Shown here piece by piece: positions 59,301 to 62,457 of a stretch of 64,000 nucleotides of DNA (position 1 is its first letter; the number at the start of each line of letters is the position of its first letter). This DNA is from Anopheles merus (lineage: Eukaryota > Arthropoda > Insecta > Diptera > Culicidae). The DNA is taken from contig NC_054084.1 in assembly GCF_017562075.2 (NCBI RefSeq), forward strand, positions 5,063,501 to 5,127,500, read 5' to 3'. The translations under genes and the position numbers were made by a program. The notes beneath the pieces were generated by a model, which worked only from the letters and a program-made list of their open reading frames with translations, searched no databases and was not told the DNA's origin.

Positions 59301-60884
59301 GCTCGAGCTATGAATCGGCCCTCAACAAAGCGAAACCCTCAGGAGTAGGAGGAGCTGGAGGACCCGTGCCTCGGGCAGGGGATGCCACCACACCGGCCGG
59401 TATTATGAAGCAGCGACATCCACCAGGCACCTCCAAACTGGCCATGGAGGGGTACAGTGCACCGTCACCGGTTGCTACCTCCACCGCGCAGCCGGCCAAG
59501 TTCGAGCGACAAATGTCGGACAATCGTGCGTTCAAGAAGATACAGGCAACGCTGCAGCGAACCTTCTCCCGGCGCGATCAACTCATCCCACGAACGGGTG
59601 GTGCTGGCGGGGTAGGAGGCATTGCGAACGAAGGCTTCTCGGGCGATGGAGCGGATGGTGGAGCGGACGGGCCGGAGCTGAAGGATGCGAAGCGTAAGGT
59701 TACGCCGGAGCAGAGCCTGCACAAGCTGATCTTCCAGCAGAAGGTGCCGCTGGAGAAATCGCTCTCCATGCCGGACATGCAGAACAAGTTCAAGAAGCGG
59801 GAACGGATGATGGTGTAAGTAGAGTTGATGTAGCGAAACAATCTTCCCAGTGTTGATAACTTTCCCATTTCCCTCCAACAGACTTCGTGAGTACATGCGC
59901 TCAGAATCGGAACGATCGTTCGATGAGGTGCAGATCCGCAAGGCACGACTTCAATCGCTCGGACTCGCCTACCTAAGCCCGCAGAACAAATCGCTCGCCC
60001 AGAGCTTCCGGTACATGCGCAACAAACCGACCATCATTGCGTTCAAGACGCCGAGCCTGGAGAACTGTGAGCCACGTGATTCGACCAACTCGATCGTCGT
60101 ATCGCCCGGTGTCTTCACGCAGAAGGATGCGGAGGAGGGTCGTACGGCAGGAGCGCTACCAACTTCTGGAGCGGCCTCTTCGGTGGTTGCTGTCGGATCG
60201 GGAGCAGCATCAGCTGCCAGCTCCAATCCAGCCAGCCGGCCAGTGAACTATCCCGTCGGTAAGCCGCTCGAAATCTACATCGATGGACCGTACGGTGCAC
60301 CGTCGAGCCACATCTTCCAGGCCCAGCACGCGATACTGATCGCCACCGGCATCGGGGTGACACCGTTCGCCTCGATCCTGCAGTCGATCATGCACCGCTA
60401 CTGGAAGGCACGGCACTGCTGTCCCCGCTGCTCGTACGAATGGTCGAGCGAGATTCCACCGACGATCATGAACCTGCGCAAGGTGGACTTTTTCTGGATC
60501 AATCGCGACCAGCGCTCGTTCGAGTGGTTCGTCAACCTGCTGTCCCAGCTCGAGATCGAGCAGGCCGAGCTGGGCAGCGCGATGGAGCGCTTCCTCGAGA
60601 TGCACATGTACATTACGAGCGCGCTGCAGAAGACGGACATGAAGGCGGTCGGGTTGCAGCTTGCGCTGGACCTTCTGCACGAGAAGGAGAAGCGCGATCT
60701 GATCACGGGGCTGAAGACGCGCACGAACGCCGGCCGGCCGAACTGGGACAAGGTGTTCAAACAGATCCAGGACCAGAAGAAGGGCAAGGTGACGGTGTTT
60801 TACTGCGGGCCGCCCCAGCTTGCCAAAACGCTGCGCTACAAGTGCGACCAGTTTGGGTTCCAGTTCCGGAAGGAGGTGTTCTGA
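17222..60884 (+). CDS. NOX5: NADPH oxidase 5-like, calcium-dependent (14 visible exons, 5' end missing)
   Basis: Membrane flavocytochrome that passes electrons from NADPH through FAD and two haems to oxygen, giving superoxide. Coding exons: 17222-17316, 43801-43912, 44029-44126, 49867-49987, 50107-50172, 50282-50366, 51528-51613, 56058-56182, 56257-56474, 56615-56803, 58308-58501, 58662-58783, 58870-59814, 59882-60884. All junctions have GT/AG and matching phases; the sum is 1152 codons plus stop. Order: five EF-hand-like units in the first ~250 residues (loops at about 154-165 and 190-201 are canonical, the others degenerate), six-helix haem domain with His376/His390 and His469/His482, FAD motif HPFTLSSAPEQ, a ~345-residue insert, then NADPH motifs DGPYGAP, GIGVTPFASIL and YCGPP and a C-terminal KEVF. 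The first visible exon begins in phase 0, so a start exon lies upstream and was not found. A polyadenylation signal AATAAA is at 61211-61216. Nine carboxypeptidase-like genes and a U2 gene are nested in its introns. Confidence 0.93.
17317..27137. other. First half of the large NOX intron, no recognised gene
   Basis: Nothing with family motifs is seen in almost 10 kb before the carboxypeptidase cluster. Present are a 14-G run at 20411-20424, one 245-codon open frame at 25005-25760, and a coding-like stretch near 24340-24540; the last two are discussed in the findings. Confidence 0.55.
27049..27055 (+). promoter_or_regulatory. TATA box of CP1
   Basis: TATAAAA lies 89 bp before the CP1 start codon. 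Confidence 0.55.
27138..28248 (+). CDS. CP1: secreted M14 carboxypeptidase-like protein, probably active
   Basis: Two exons, 27138-27250 and 27342-28248, joined through a split Asp codon; 339 residues. Signal peptide about residues 1-17 (LGVLLLALATVHC), then about 25 residues before the catalytic domain, so there is no activation propeptide. In bovine carboxypeptidase A numbering: zinc ligands His69/Glu72 (NLHAREW) and His196 (VDLHTFGE), Arg127 (LWRKNR), Asn144-Arg145 (LNRNF) and Glu270 (AIELT) are all present; Tyr248 is Phe. Residue 255 is Ile, which suggests preference for hydrophobic C-terminal residues. The leader differs from CP2-CP6. A polyadenylation signal lies at 28303-28308. It could act as a secreted digestive or processing exopeptidase; the tissue cannot be told from sequence. 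Confidence 0.92.
28249..28925. other. CP1-CP2 spacer with a possible degraded repeat
   Basis: AT-rich, no coding sequence. Positions about 28560-28680 (TCTGGCGTAACAATCGAC onward) are less AT-rich than their surroundings and resemble a tail of a transposable element, but I cannot name a family. Confidence 0.35.
28926..28934 (+). promoter_or_regulatory. TATA box of CP2
   Basis: TATATAAAG, followed 35 bp later by GCAGTTGAAG, an arthropod initiator-like CAGT, then 64 bp to the start codon. The whole segment to the ATG is nearly identical in front of CP4. Confidence 0.75.
29026..30103 (+). CDS. CP2: secreted M14-like protein, predicted non-catalytic
   Basis: Exons 29026-29132 and 29194-30103, 338 residues, 61-bp intron. 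Signal peptide LVIGVLLAFVTLATVNC, then the tail RPNFAYNQSVPYTNLQ shared by CP2-CP6, then the M14 domain with no propeptide. Fold markers are kept (PNPDGYDY-like region, FWRKNR, LNRNF), so Arg127, Asn144 and Arg145 remain. The zinc ligand His69 is Asn (codon 29387-29389), His196 is Gln (29762-29764), the catalytic Glu270 is Lys (29999-30001), and Tyr248 is Lys. A zinc peptidase lacking two of three metal ligands and its general base cannot work in the usual way; the open frame and intact leader suggest a pseudoenzyme rather than a pseudogene. AATAAA at 30175-30180. Confidence 0.92.
30104..31083. repeat. CP2-CP3 spacer, paralogous to the CP4-CP5 spacer
   Basis: No coding sequence. Segments around 30510-30600 and 30840-30930 match 34880-34970 and 35200-35290 closely, for example TTAATATACTGTTTGAGA and GAATTGTTTTGCTA. 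This shows that the spacer was duplicated together with the genes. Confidence 0.7.
31084..31091 (+). promoter_or_regulatory. TATA box of CP3
   Basis: TATATAAG with CAGTTGAAG 33 bp downstream. The flank GAGATCCAATATATA is shared with CP5, not with CP2. Confidence 0.75.
31183..32263 (+). CDS. CP3: secreted M14-like protein, predicted non-catalytic
   Basis: Exons 31183-31289 and 31351-32263, 339 residues. Exon 1 and the 61-bp intron are almost identical to those of CP2 (one difference seen in the intron). The same replacements are present: His69 to Asn (31544-31546), His196 to Gln (31919-31921), Glu270 to Lys (32156-32158), Tyr248 to Lys. Arg127, Asn144 and Arg145 are kept. The stretch around ITDPTRVPRDAPFYLVG is shared with CP4 but not CP2, which points to gene conversion. 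AATAAA at 32334-32339. Confidence 0.92.
32264..32688. other. CP3 3' flank
   Basis: AT-rich non-coding sequence between the CP3 stop codon and the SINE; only the CP3 polyadenylation signal is seen. Confidence 0.5.
32689..32890 (-). mobile_element. SINE200-like tRNA-derived SINE, full-length, minus strand
   Basis: Read on the minus strand it starts with GATCTCATGGTACAGTCGTC, carries a B-box-like GGTCCAAGTCC-type segment, then GACTATCCTGCTACGG and AATCAATAAATTACTGAAAG, and ends in CTTTG(AAGA) repeats. This matches my memory of the Anopheles SINE200 consensus along its length, with many substitutions. It sits in the CP3-CP4 spacer. Confidence 0.75.
32891..33324. other. CP3-CP4 spacer, right part
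   Basis: AT-rich with no coding sequence. The piece around 33225-33265 (TCCGTAACATGATATCATAAACTAAT) resembles 36885-36920 in front of CP6. Confidence 0.5.
33325..33333 (+). promoter_or_regulatory. TATA box of CP4
   Basis: TATATAAAG, with the downstream leader nearly identical to that of CP2 through the start codon. Confidence 0.75.
33425..34505 (+). CDS. CP4: secreted M14-like protein, predicted non-catalytic
   Basis: Exons 33425-33531 and 33593-34505, 339 residues, 61-bp intron. Signal peptide and RPNFAYNQSVPYTNLQ tail as in CP2. His69 is Asn (33786-33788), His196 is Gln (34161-34163), Glu270 is Lys (34398-34400), and Tyr248 is Lys. Arg127 and Asn144-Arg145 are kept. Promoter and leader are CP2-like, while much of the C-terminal half is CP3-like, so the gene is a mosaic. 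AATAAA at 34573-34578. Confidence 0.92.
34506..35423. repeat. CP4-CP5 spacer, paralogous to the CP2-CP3 spacer
   Basis: Non-coding and AT-rich; from about 34870 it aligns with 30500-31090, as described for the CP2-CP3 spacer. Confidence 0.7.
35424..35430 (+). promoter_or_regulatory. TATA box of CP5
   Basis: TATATAG in a flank otherwise like that of CP3. The G at the end makes it weaker than the neighbours' TATATAAG/TATATAAAG. Confidence 0.6.
35523..36583 (+). CDS. CP5: secreted M14-like protein, predicted non-catalytic
   Basis: Exons 35523-35629 and 35692-36583, 332 residues. The leader is that of CP2-CP4, but the residue at the likely signal cleavage site is Tyr instead of Cys (AIVNY versus ATVNC), which may disturb processing. 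His69 is kept (NMHAREW) and Arg127, Asn144 and Arg145 are kept, but His196 is Gln (36257-36259), Glu270 is Leu (36479-36481), Tyr248 is His, and residue 255 is Met. The losses differ from CP2-CP4 at 69 and 270, so decay at these positions happened at least twice or by steps. An AATAAA (36582-36587) overlaps the stop codon. Confidence 0.92.
36584..36981. other. CP5-CP6 spacer
   Basis: AT-rich, no coding sequence, about 400 bp; the shortest intergenic distance so far in the cluster. Confidence 0.5.
36982..36990 (+). promoter_or_regulatory. TATA box of CP6
   Basis: TATATAAAA, followed by GCGCAGTTGAAGTGTCTA, the same initiator-like block as CP2 and CP4. Confidence 0.75.
37077..38142 (+). CDS. 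CP6: secreted M14 carboxypeptidase, complete catalytic set
   Basis: Exons 37077-37183 and 37245-38142, 334 residues. Signal peptide LLTRIFLMSLTLAAVNC, then the shared RPNF tail with Pro for Ala (RPNFPYNQS). All diagnostic residues are present in carboxypeptidase A numbering: His69, Arg71, Glu72 (NMHAREW), Arg127 (FWRKNR), Asn144-Arg145 (LNRNF), His196 (VDLHTYGE), Tyr248 (LLYAVSGSSID) and Glu270 (AIELT). Ile255 suggests hydrophobic C-terminal substrates. No propeptide, so it would not be held inactive in the usual way. It is the best candidate for the ancestral, active member of the CP2-CP6 group. No canonical AATAAA seen close behind the stop codon. Confidence 0.93.
38143..38368. other. CP6 3' flank
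   Basis: AT-rich, non-coding, nothing recognised. Confidence 0.5.
38369..38418 (+). mobile_element. SINE200-like fragment (5' end only)
   Basis: GTCTCGTGGTACAGCTGTCAA and CGTAACAACATGC match the 5' end of the SINE seen at 40255 and, reversed, at 32890. The match then stops and a short GATCCGA-rich repeat follows (about 38419-38450). Confidence 0.6.
38727..38733 (+). promoter_or_regulatory. TATA box of CP7
   Basis: TATAAAA with ATACAGTGC (initiator-like) 34 bp downstream and the start codon 59 bp downstream. The flank is unlike those of CP2-CP6. Confidence 0.65.
38786..39889 (+). CDS. CP7: divergent secreted M14-like protein, all catalytic positions lost
   Basis: Exons 38786-38901 and 38971-39889, 344 residues, 69-bp intron. 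Signal peptide with core VALMLLLLVTITSIPGFLA. The M14 fold is recognisable (VYIIHELI, PNPDGYEF, RVYRGPAPFSEPE), but every key position is changed: His69 to Gln (39182-39184), Arg127 to Asn (KWNKNR), Asn144-Arg145 to Asp-Gly (LDGNF), His196 to Gln (39554-39556), Tyr248 to Pro, residue 255 to His, Glu270 to Arg. The frame is open and splicing sites are good, so it is a pseudoenzyme rather than a dead gene. AATAAA at 39982-39987. Confidence 0.9.
39890..40254. other. CP7 3' flank
   Basis: Non-coding and AT-rich, with several AATAAA motifs between 39982 and 40120. Confidence 0.5.
40255..40500 (+). mobile_element. SINE200-like tRNA-derived SINE with a 45-bp insertion
   Basis: The 5' part (CGTGGCACAATCGTCAACT), the B-box-like GGGTTCAAGGCCC, GACTGACTATCCTGC, AATCAATAAG and the tail GTTGTGCCAAAGAAGAAGAA match the Anopheles SINE200 consensus as I remember it. 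At 40411-40455 the element is interrupted by a T-rich 45-bp insert flanked by the 8-bp direct repeat GCAGACCT (40403-40410 and 40456-40463). Confidence 0.75.
40731..40737 (+). promoter_or_regulatory. Possible TATA-like element of CP8
   Basis: TTTAAAA lies 43 bp before the start codon; an alternative TATAAAC is at 40689-40695. I cannot decide between them. Confidence 0.35.
40774..41836 (+). CDS. CP8: secreted M14-like protein, zinc site kept, substrate clamp lost
   Basis: Exons 40774-40850 and 40915-41836, 332 residues, joined through a split Ser codon. Exon 1 is almost only a signal peptide (FSMFSYTILLLLTTIPTSFS) and the catalytic domain follows at once. Zinc ligands His69/Glu72 (NLHAREW) and His196 (AMHTFGN) and Glu270 (WFELT) are kept. 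Arg127 is Ser (YWSKNR), Arg145 is Gly (LNGNF), and Tyr248 is not conserved. These residues hold the transition state and the C-terminal carboxylate, so a metal-binding protein without normal exopeptidase activity, or with another specificity, is likely. Closest relative in the window is CP9. AATAAA at 41929-41934. Confidence 0.91.
41837..42451. other. CP8-CP9 spacer
   Basis: Non-coding and AT-rich; contains a perfect hairpin at 42095-42143. Confidence 0.5.
42095..42143. repeat. Perfect 23-bp inverted repeat with 3-nt loop
   Basis: CATTTCTGGTGTACACTTGA plus CAT (42095-42117) is the exact reverse complement of 42121-42143; the loop is TCG. No mismatch in 23 bp. It lies 260 bp behind the CP8 stop codon and 310 bp ahead of the CP9 TATA box. 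Confidence 0.95.
42452..42459 (+). promoter_or_regulatory. TATA box of CP9
   Basis: TATATAAG, 38 bp before the start codon. Confidence 0.6.
42490..43529 (+). CDS. CP9: secreted M14-like protein, zinc site kept, substrate clamp lost
   Basis: Exons 42490-42566 and 42626-43529, 326 residues, 59-bp intron, split Ser codon as in CP8. Signal peptide core ISIFLLLAAIHPSIS. His69/Glu72 (NLHAREW), His196 (VDMHTFGN) and Glu270 (WLEMT) are kept. Arg127 is Ser (YWSKNR) and Arg145 is Gly (LNGNF), exactly as in CP8; Tyr248 is not conserved. Shared changes with CP8 predate their split. AATAAA at 43622-43627. It is the last gene of the cluster, 272 bp before a NOX exon. Confidence 0.91.
43801..43912 (+). CDS. 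NOX5: NOX5-like exon b
   Basis: Encodes an EF-hand-like segment with CGDGTVTYDKF. Acceptor TTGCTTACAG, donor GTAAGC. It lies only 272 bp beyond the stop codon of CP9, so the carboxypeptidase cluster extends almost to the end of the host intron. Confidence 0.88.
44029..44126 (+). CDS. NOX5: NOX5-like exon c: degenerate EF-hand
   Basis: Encodes LYRLIDVDCTNLIST: Asp at loop positions 1 and 3, but Gln instead of Glu at 12. Acceptor CGTCACAG, donor GTAAGT, ends in phase 2. Confidence 0.88.
44127..49866. other. NOX intron, no recognised gene
   Basis: No family motifs found in 5.7 kb. Contains a CA microsatellite at 46379-46404, a GA microsatellite at 48794-48818 followed by CA repeats, and a self-complementary GC run at 46934-46949. 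A 101-codon open frame at 46497-46802 has no recognisable feature. Confidence 0.55.
49867..49987 (+). CDS. NOX5: NOX5-like exon d
   Basis: Encodes a charged helical linker (LERLEQLF...RREEFKKIV) between the degenerate and the canonical EF-hands. Acceptor CCCGGTAG, donor GTAAGT. Confidence 0.88.
50107..50172 (+). CDS. NOX5: NOX5-like exon e: canonical EF-hand loop
   Basis: Encodes IFDKDNSGSISLQ; with the next exon supplying Glu at loop position 12 this is a full calcium-binding loop (D1, D3, S5, G6, I8, E12). Confidence 0.9.
50282..50366 (+). CDS. NOX5: NOX5-like exon f
   Basis: Begins with the Glu that completes the preceding EF loop and ends with KVYDLDG, the first half of the next canonical EF loop. 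Ends in phase 1. Confidence 0.9.
51528..51613 (+). CDS. NOX5: NOX5-like exon g: completes second canonical EF-hand
   Basis: Supplies DGLIQHREL, giving the loop D-L-D-G-D-G-L-I-Q-H-R-E. Acceptor GAGCCAG, donor GTTGGT. The exon is followed by a 4.4-kb intron containing a U2 snRNA gene on the other strand. Confidence 0.9.
51614..54033. other. NOX intron, left of the U2 gene
   Basis: No coding sequence recognised in 2.4 kb. Confidence 0.55.
54034..54224 (-). ncRNA. U2: U2 spliceosomal snRNA
   Basis: Read on the minus strand the sequence begins ATCGCTTCTCGGCC, contains the branch-site recognition element GTGTAGTATC, the stem segment TTCTTATCAGCTTAACATC, an Sm site ATTTTTGG, and the 3' stem-loop ending GTATTGCAGTACCGCCGGG. 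These are the invariant landmarks of U2, and the length (~191 nt) is that of insect U2. The 3' end is placed by comparison with fly U2 from memory and may be off by a few bases. The gene lies antisense inside a NOX intron. The loop of stem I reads CCTAAAGG, complementary as needed. Confidence 0.95.
54225..56057. other. NOX intron, right of the U2 gene
   Basis: No coding sequence recognised. The first ~100 bp should contain the U2 promoter (minus strand), but I could not pick out a proximal sequence element with confidence. GT microsatellite at 55122-55142. Confidence 0.5.
56058..56182 (+). CDS. NOX5: NOX5-like exon h: last EF-hand-like unit
   Basis: Encodes FEDADKYNRGAITYEALK. Compared with the fourth EF loop of human NOX5 it has two extra residues and Ala where Glu is expected at position 12, so calcium binding is unlikely. 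Ends in phase 2; the next intron is only 74 bp. Confidence 0.9.
56257..56474 (+). CDS. NOX5: NOX5-like exon i: basic linker and first membrane helix
   Basis: A lysine/arginine-rich stretch (TKKKRKKKPLPH) precedes a hydrophobic helix (YLSFLTVFTLINVGLFVS), the start of the transmembrane oxidase domain. Confidence 0.92.
56615..56803 (+). CDS. NOX5: NOX5-like exon j: haem-ligand helices
   Basis: Contains LDQHIYLHKLTG and LVHTIMHLF. The two His residues 14 apart (376 and 390 of the visible product) match the haem-ligand spacing of the NOX family. Confidence 0.93.
56804..58307. other. NOX intron with a phase-compatible cryptic exon
   Basis: No gene recognised. At 57737-57891 there is a well-formed acceptor followed by an open, protein-like frame ending in TAA, described in the findings. 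A GA microsatellite lies near 56937-56952. Confidence 0.6.
58308..58501 (+). CDS. NOX5: NOX5-like exon k: loop and transmembrane helix
   Basis: Encodes an extracellular loop (YDPVLNANNYTTAEW) with possible N-glycosylation at NYT, then ANPTGVVLVLILLIMFICSQPFVRRGG, which matches the NOX5 segment ending SGHFE in human. Ends in phase 0. Confidence 0.93.
58662..58783 (+). CDS. NOX5: NOX5-like exon l: second haem-ligand helix
   Basis: Encodes FYWTHLLYVPFWILVLFHGPNFWKW. The two His residues 13 apart are the second haem-ligand pair. Ends in phase 2. Confidence 0.93.
58870..59814 (+). CDS. NOX5: NOX5-like exon m: FAD-binding region and large regulatory insert
   Basis: FAD-binding motifs RPGDYVFVNIP and EWHPFTLSSAPEQ are followed by WTNRLHNFF. 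From about 59145 a low-complexity Ala/Gly/Ser/Pro-rich insert starts. It contains basic Ser motifs such as RQMSDN, RTFSRRD and KSLSMPD that look like kinase targets. Human NOX5 has only about 45 residues here, with known regulatory phosphorylation sites. Confidence 0.93.
59882..60884 (+). CDS. NOX5: NOX5-like exon n: end of insert, NADPH-binding domain, C-terminus
   Basis: The insert continues to about 60260. Then come the NADPH-binding motifs DGPYGAPSSHIF, ATGIGVTPFASIL, WINRDQRSFEWF and YCGPPQLAKTL, and the C-terminal FGFQFRKEVF followed by TGA. GC content is visibly higher than in the introns. Confidence 0.95.
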
Positions 60885-61210
60885 GGGGAGGAGAATCGAA
60901 TGTTAGCGTGGTTTATTTATCGTACCCCTTGTCTCTTTCATTGTTCAAGTTTGATTGTTTTGTCCTGTTTTTTTCTGCCTTCATCATCCACACACGTTGC
61001 GATGGCTATTTAATTTATCGTTTCGTTCGTCGAGTTTCGGAGGTTCTATCGAGCGTGTTAATTTATTCATTAGGATTGCGTAAATGGCGAGAGCTAAGCG
61101 TATTTTTGAAAATAGTCATGTAAATTTTGCACCTTCTTTCAAGCACTGCCAACCGCATGTTAGGATCGTTTGTTTTTAAATACAACACCCAGCTATATTT
61201 ATTGTACTAG

Positions 61211-61216
61211 AATAAA
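61211..61216 (+). terminator. Polyadenylation signal of the NOX5-like gene
   Basis: AATAAA 327 bp downstream of the NOX stop codon; the first canonical signal after it. Confidence 0.65.
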
Positions 61217-61488
61217 GAATCAAATCAGCAAATGGCGAGAACTAAGCTAGTTTGAAACATATTTTTTCTTGCGTTTCCTTCTATCCGAATTAATTCCAGC
61301 AACGGACAGTAACACTGCTATTCAAACGGGAGAAATTCAAACGGTTTACAGGGCCGACCGCTAGATGGCGCTAGTCGCAATTTCATTCGCAAGGCTGCAC
61401 GGTACTCGTGCAATCTGTGCAATTGAAAAACGTGATGTTATTGTTTCGAATACTTATTGCAGCGAGATAAGTATCCTTTTAAATGTGT

Positions 61489-61494
61489 TTTATT
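61489..61494 (-). terminator. Polyadenylation signal of mS37
   Basis: AATAAA on the minus strand, 82 bp past the mS37 stop codon. NOX and mS37 are convergent here. Confidence 0.6.
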
Positions 61495-61575
61495 ACACTA
61501 CCGGATGCTTAAAACGGAACTTTCCAAACAATAAACAAATGCTCCTCTATCCACCAACACACCACTACCAACTTG

Positions 61576-61938
61576 CTAATTCTGCGCCGATGTGGGATAC
61601 TTTTTCAGCACCTTGTTTAGCTGCTTGTAGTTGAGGTCCTTCCCCGCCACCAGCACACCCTTGCTGGACGTTTCCTTTTTGGCCGTTTTCTTGTCGAGGT
61701 ACACTTTGTAGCACCGCTGGAAGTTGCCCACCTCCTTCGCGCACAGGCTCTCGTTGAAGTCGTTCGTCTTCAGGCAGGAAAACATCACCGCCATCTCCTG
61801 CAGGCAGGCGACATCGCTCGTTTTGTCCGTTTTGCCACTCACATGGTTTTTCAGCTTCAGCGGCAGCACCTCCTGAAACGGGACGTTCGCTTCGTTCTGT
61901 GGTTTGCGTGTACGCAGCAATACGCTGGCCATACGCAT
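61576..61938 (-). CDS. CHCHD1: Mitochondrial ribosomal small-subunit protein mS37 (CHCHD1 family)
   Basis: 120 residues. Twin CX9C motifs (CLQEMAVMFSC and CAKEVGNFQRC) form the CHCH helical hairpin with two disulfides typical of proteins imported by the Mia40 route. The C-terminal LNKVLKKYP matches the LNKLL(Q/K)(R/K)(F/Y)P end of human CHCHD1, a small-subunit protein of the mitochondrial ribosome. The start is the first of two close Met codons (MRM). A 62-bp intron (61978-62039, GTAAGT...TTTTAG on the minus strand) lies in the 5' UTR, so the coding part is one exon. The gene is divergent from PIGU, about 520 bp apart at the start codons, and may share its promoter region. Confidence 0.88.
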   Translation of the reverse strand: MRMASVLLRTRKPQNEANVPFQEVLPLKLKNHVSGKTDKTSDVACLQEMAVMFSCLKTNDFNESLCAKEVGNFQRCYKVYLDKKTAKKETSSKGVLVAGKDLNYKQLNKVLKKYPTSAQN

Positions 61939-61977
61939 CTTGGCGGCTTGGCTGGTGTATGTGTGTCTTGGGTGAGC

Positions 61978-62039
61978 TAAAAGGGGGAAACATAAATCAT
62001 GGGGAAAGAGGAAAACTTGCAGCACATTTTATTACTTAC
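61978..62039 (-). other. 5' UTR intron of mS37
   Basis: On the minus strand CGCTAG|GTAAGT opens and CCCCCTTTTAG closes a 62-bp intron; the UTR exon upstream starts somewhere near 62100. Confidence 0.65.
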
Positions 62040-62457
62040 CTAGCGATCCGGGCAAAACGAACGCAACACAGCCGGAGCAACTTTCCTGCCGGAGAAAAAT
62101 TGTAAACAAACACCGTGTTAGATAATTTGACAGATCTTCATGCGGTTGCCAGGTGGAGAAGTGAAGCGGCGCTTATGAACAAACAGATATCTGTCAAATT
62201 TTGAGCTGCCGAAAGCAACAAACAATAGCAATAGCAACAAAAGATAAACAACGGGGCGACGAAACCCCTTTTCTACGATAAATACCGGGCTTGTATCCAA
62301 AATTGACGAGAATGTGGATTGAAATGTGACTGTTGCGAGGCTGAAATTGTGAATAGCGAGCTTGAACATTAGGTTTACATGTTAAACAATACATCACAGA
62401 ACGCTGGAACTGTCTCGTTGGAGCTGAACTCGGACCAAGGGCGATAGGGAAAAAACA

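Noticed and set aside
60440..61123. 227-codon open frame over the NOX 3' end
   Set aside because: Out-of-frame shadow of the NADPH-binding exon caused by high GC.
61565..61993. 142-codon antisense-strand frame over mS37
   Set aside because: Alternative frame of the same strand; the frame with the twin CX9C motifs is the real one.
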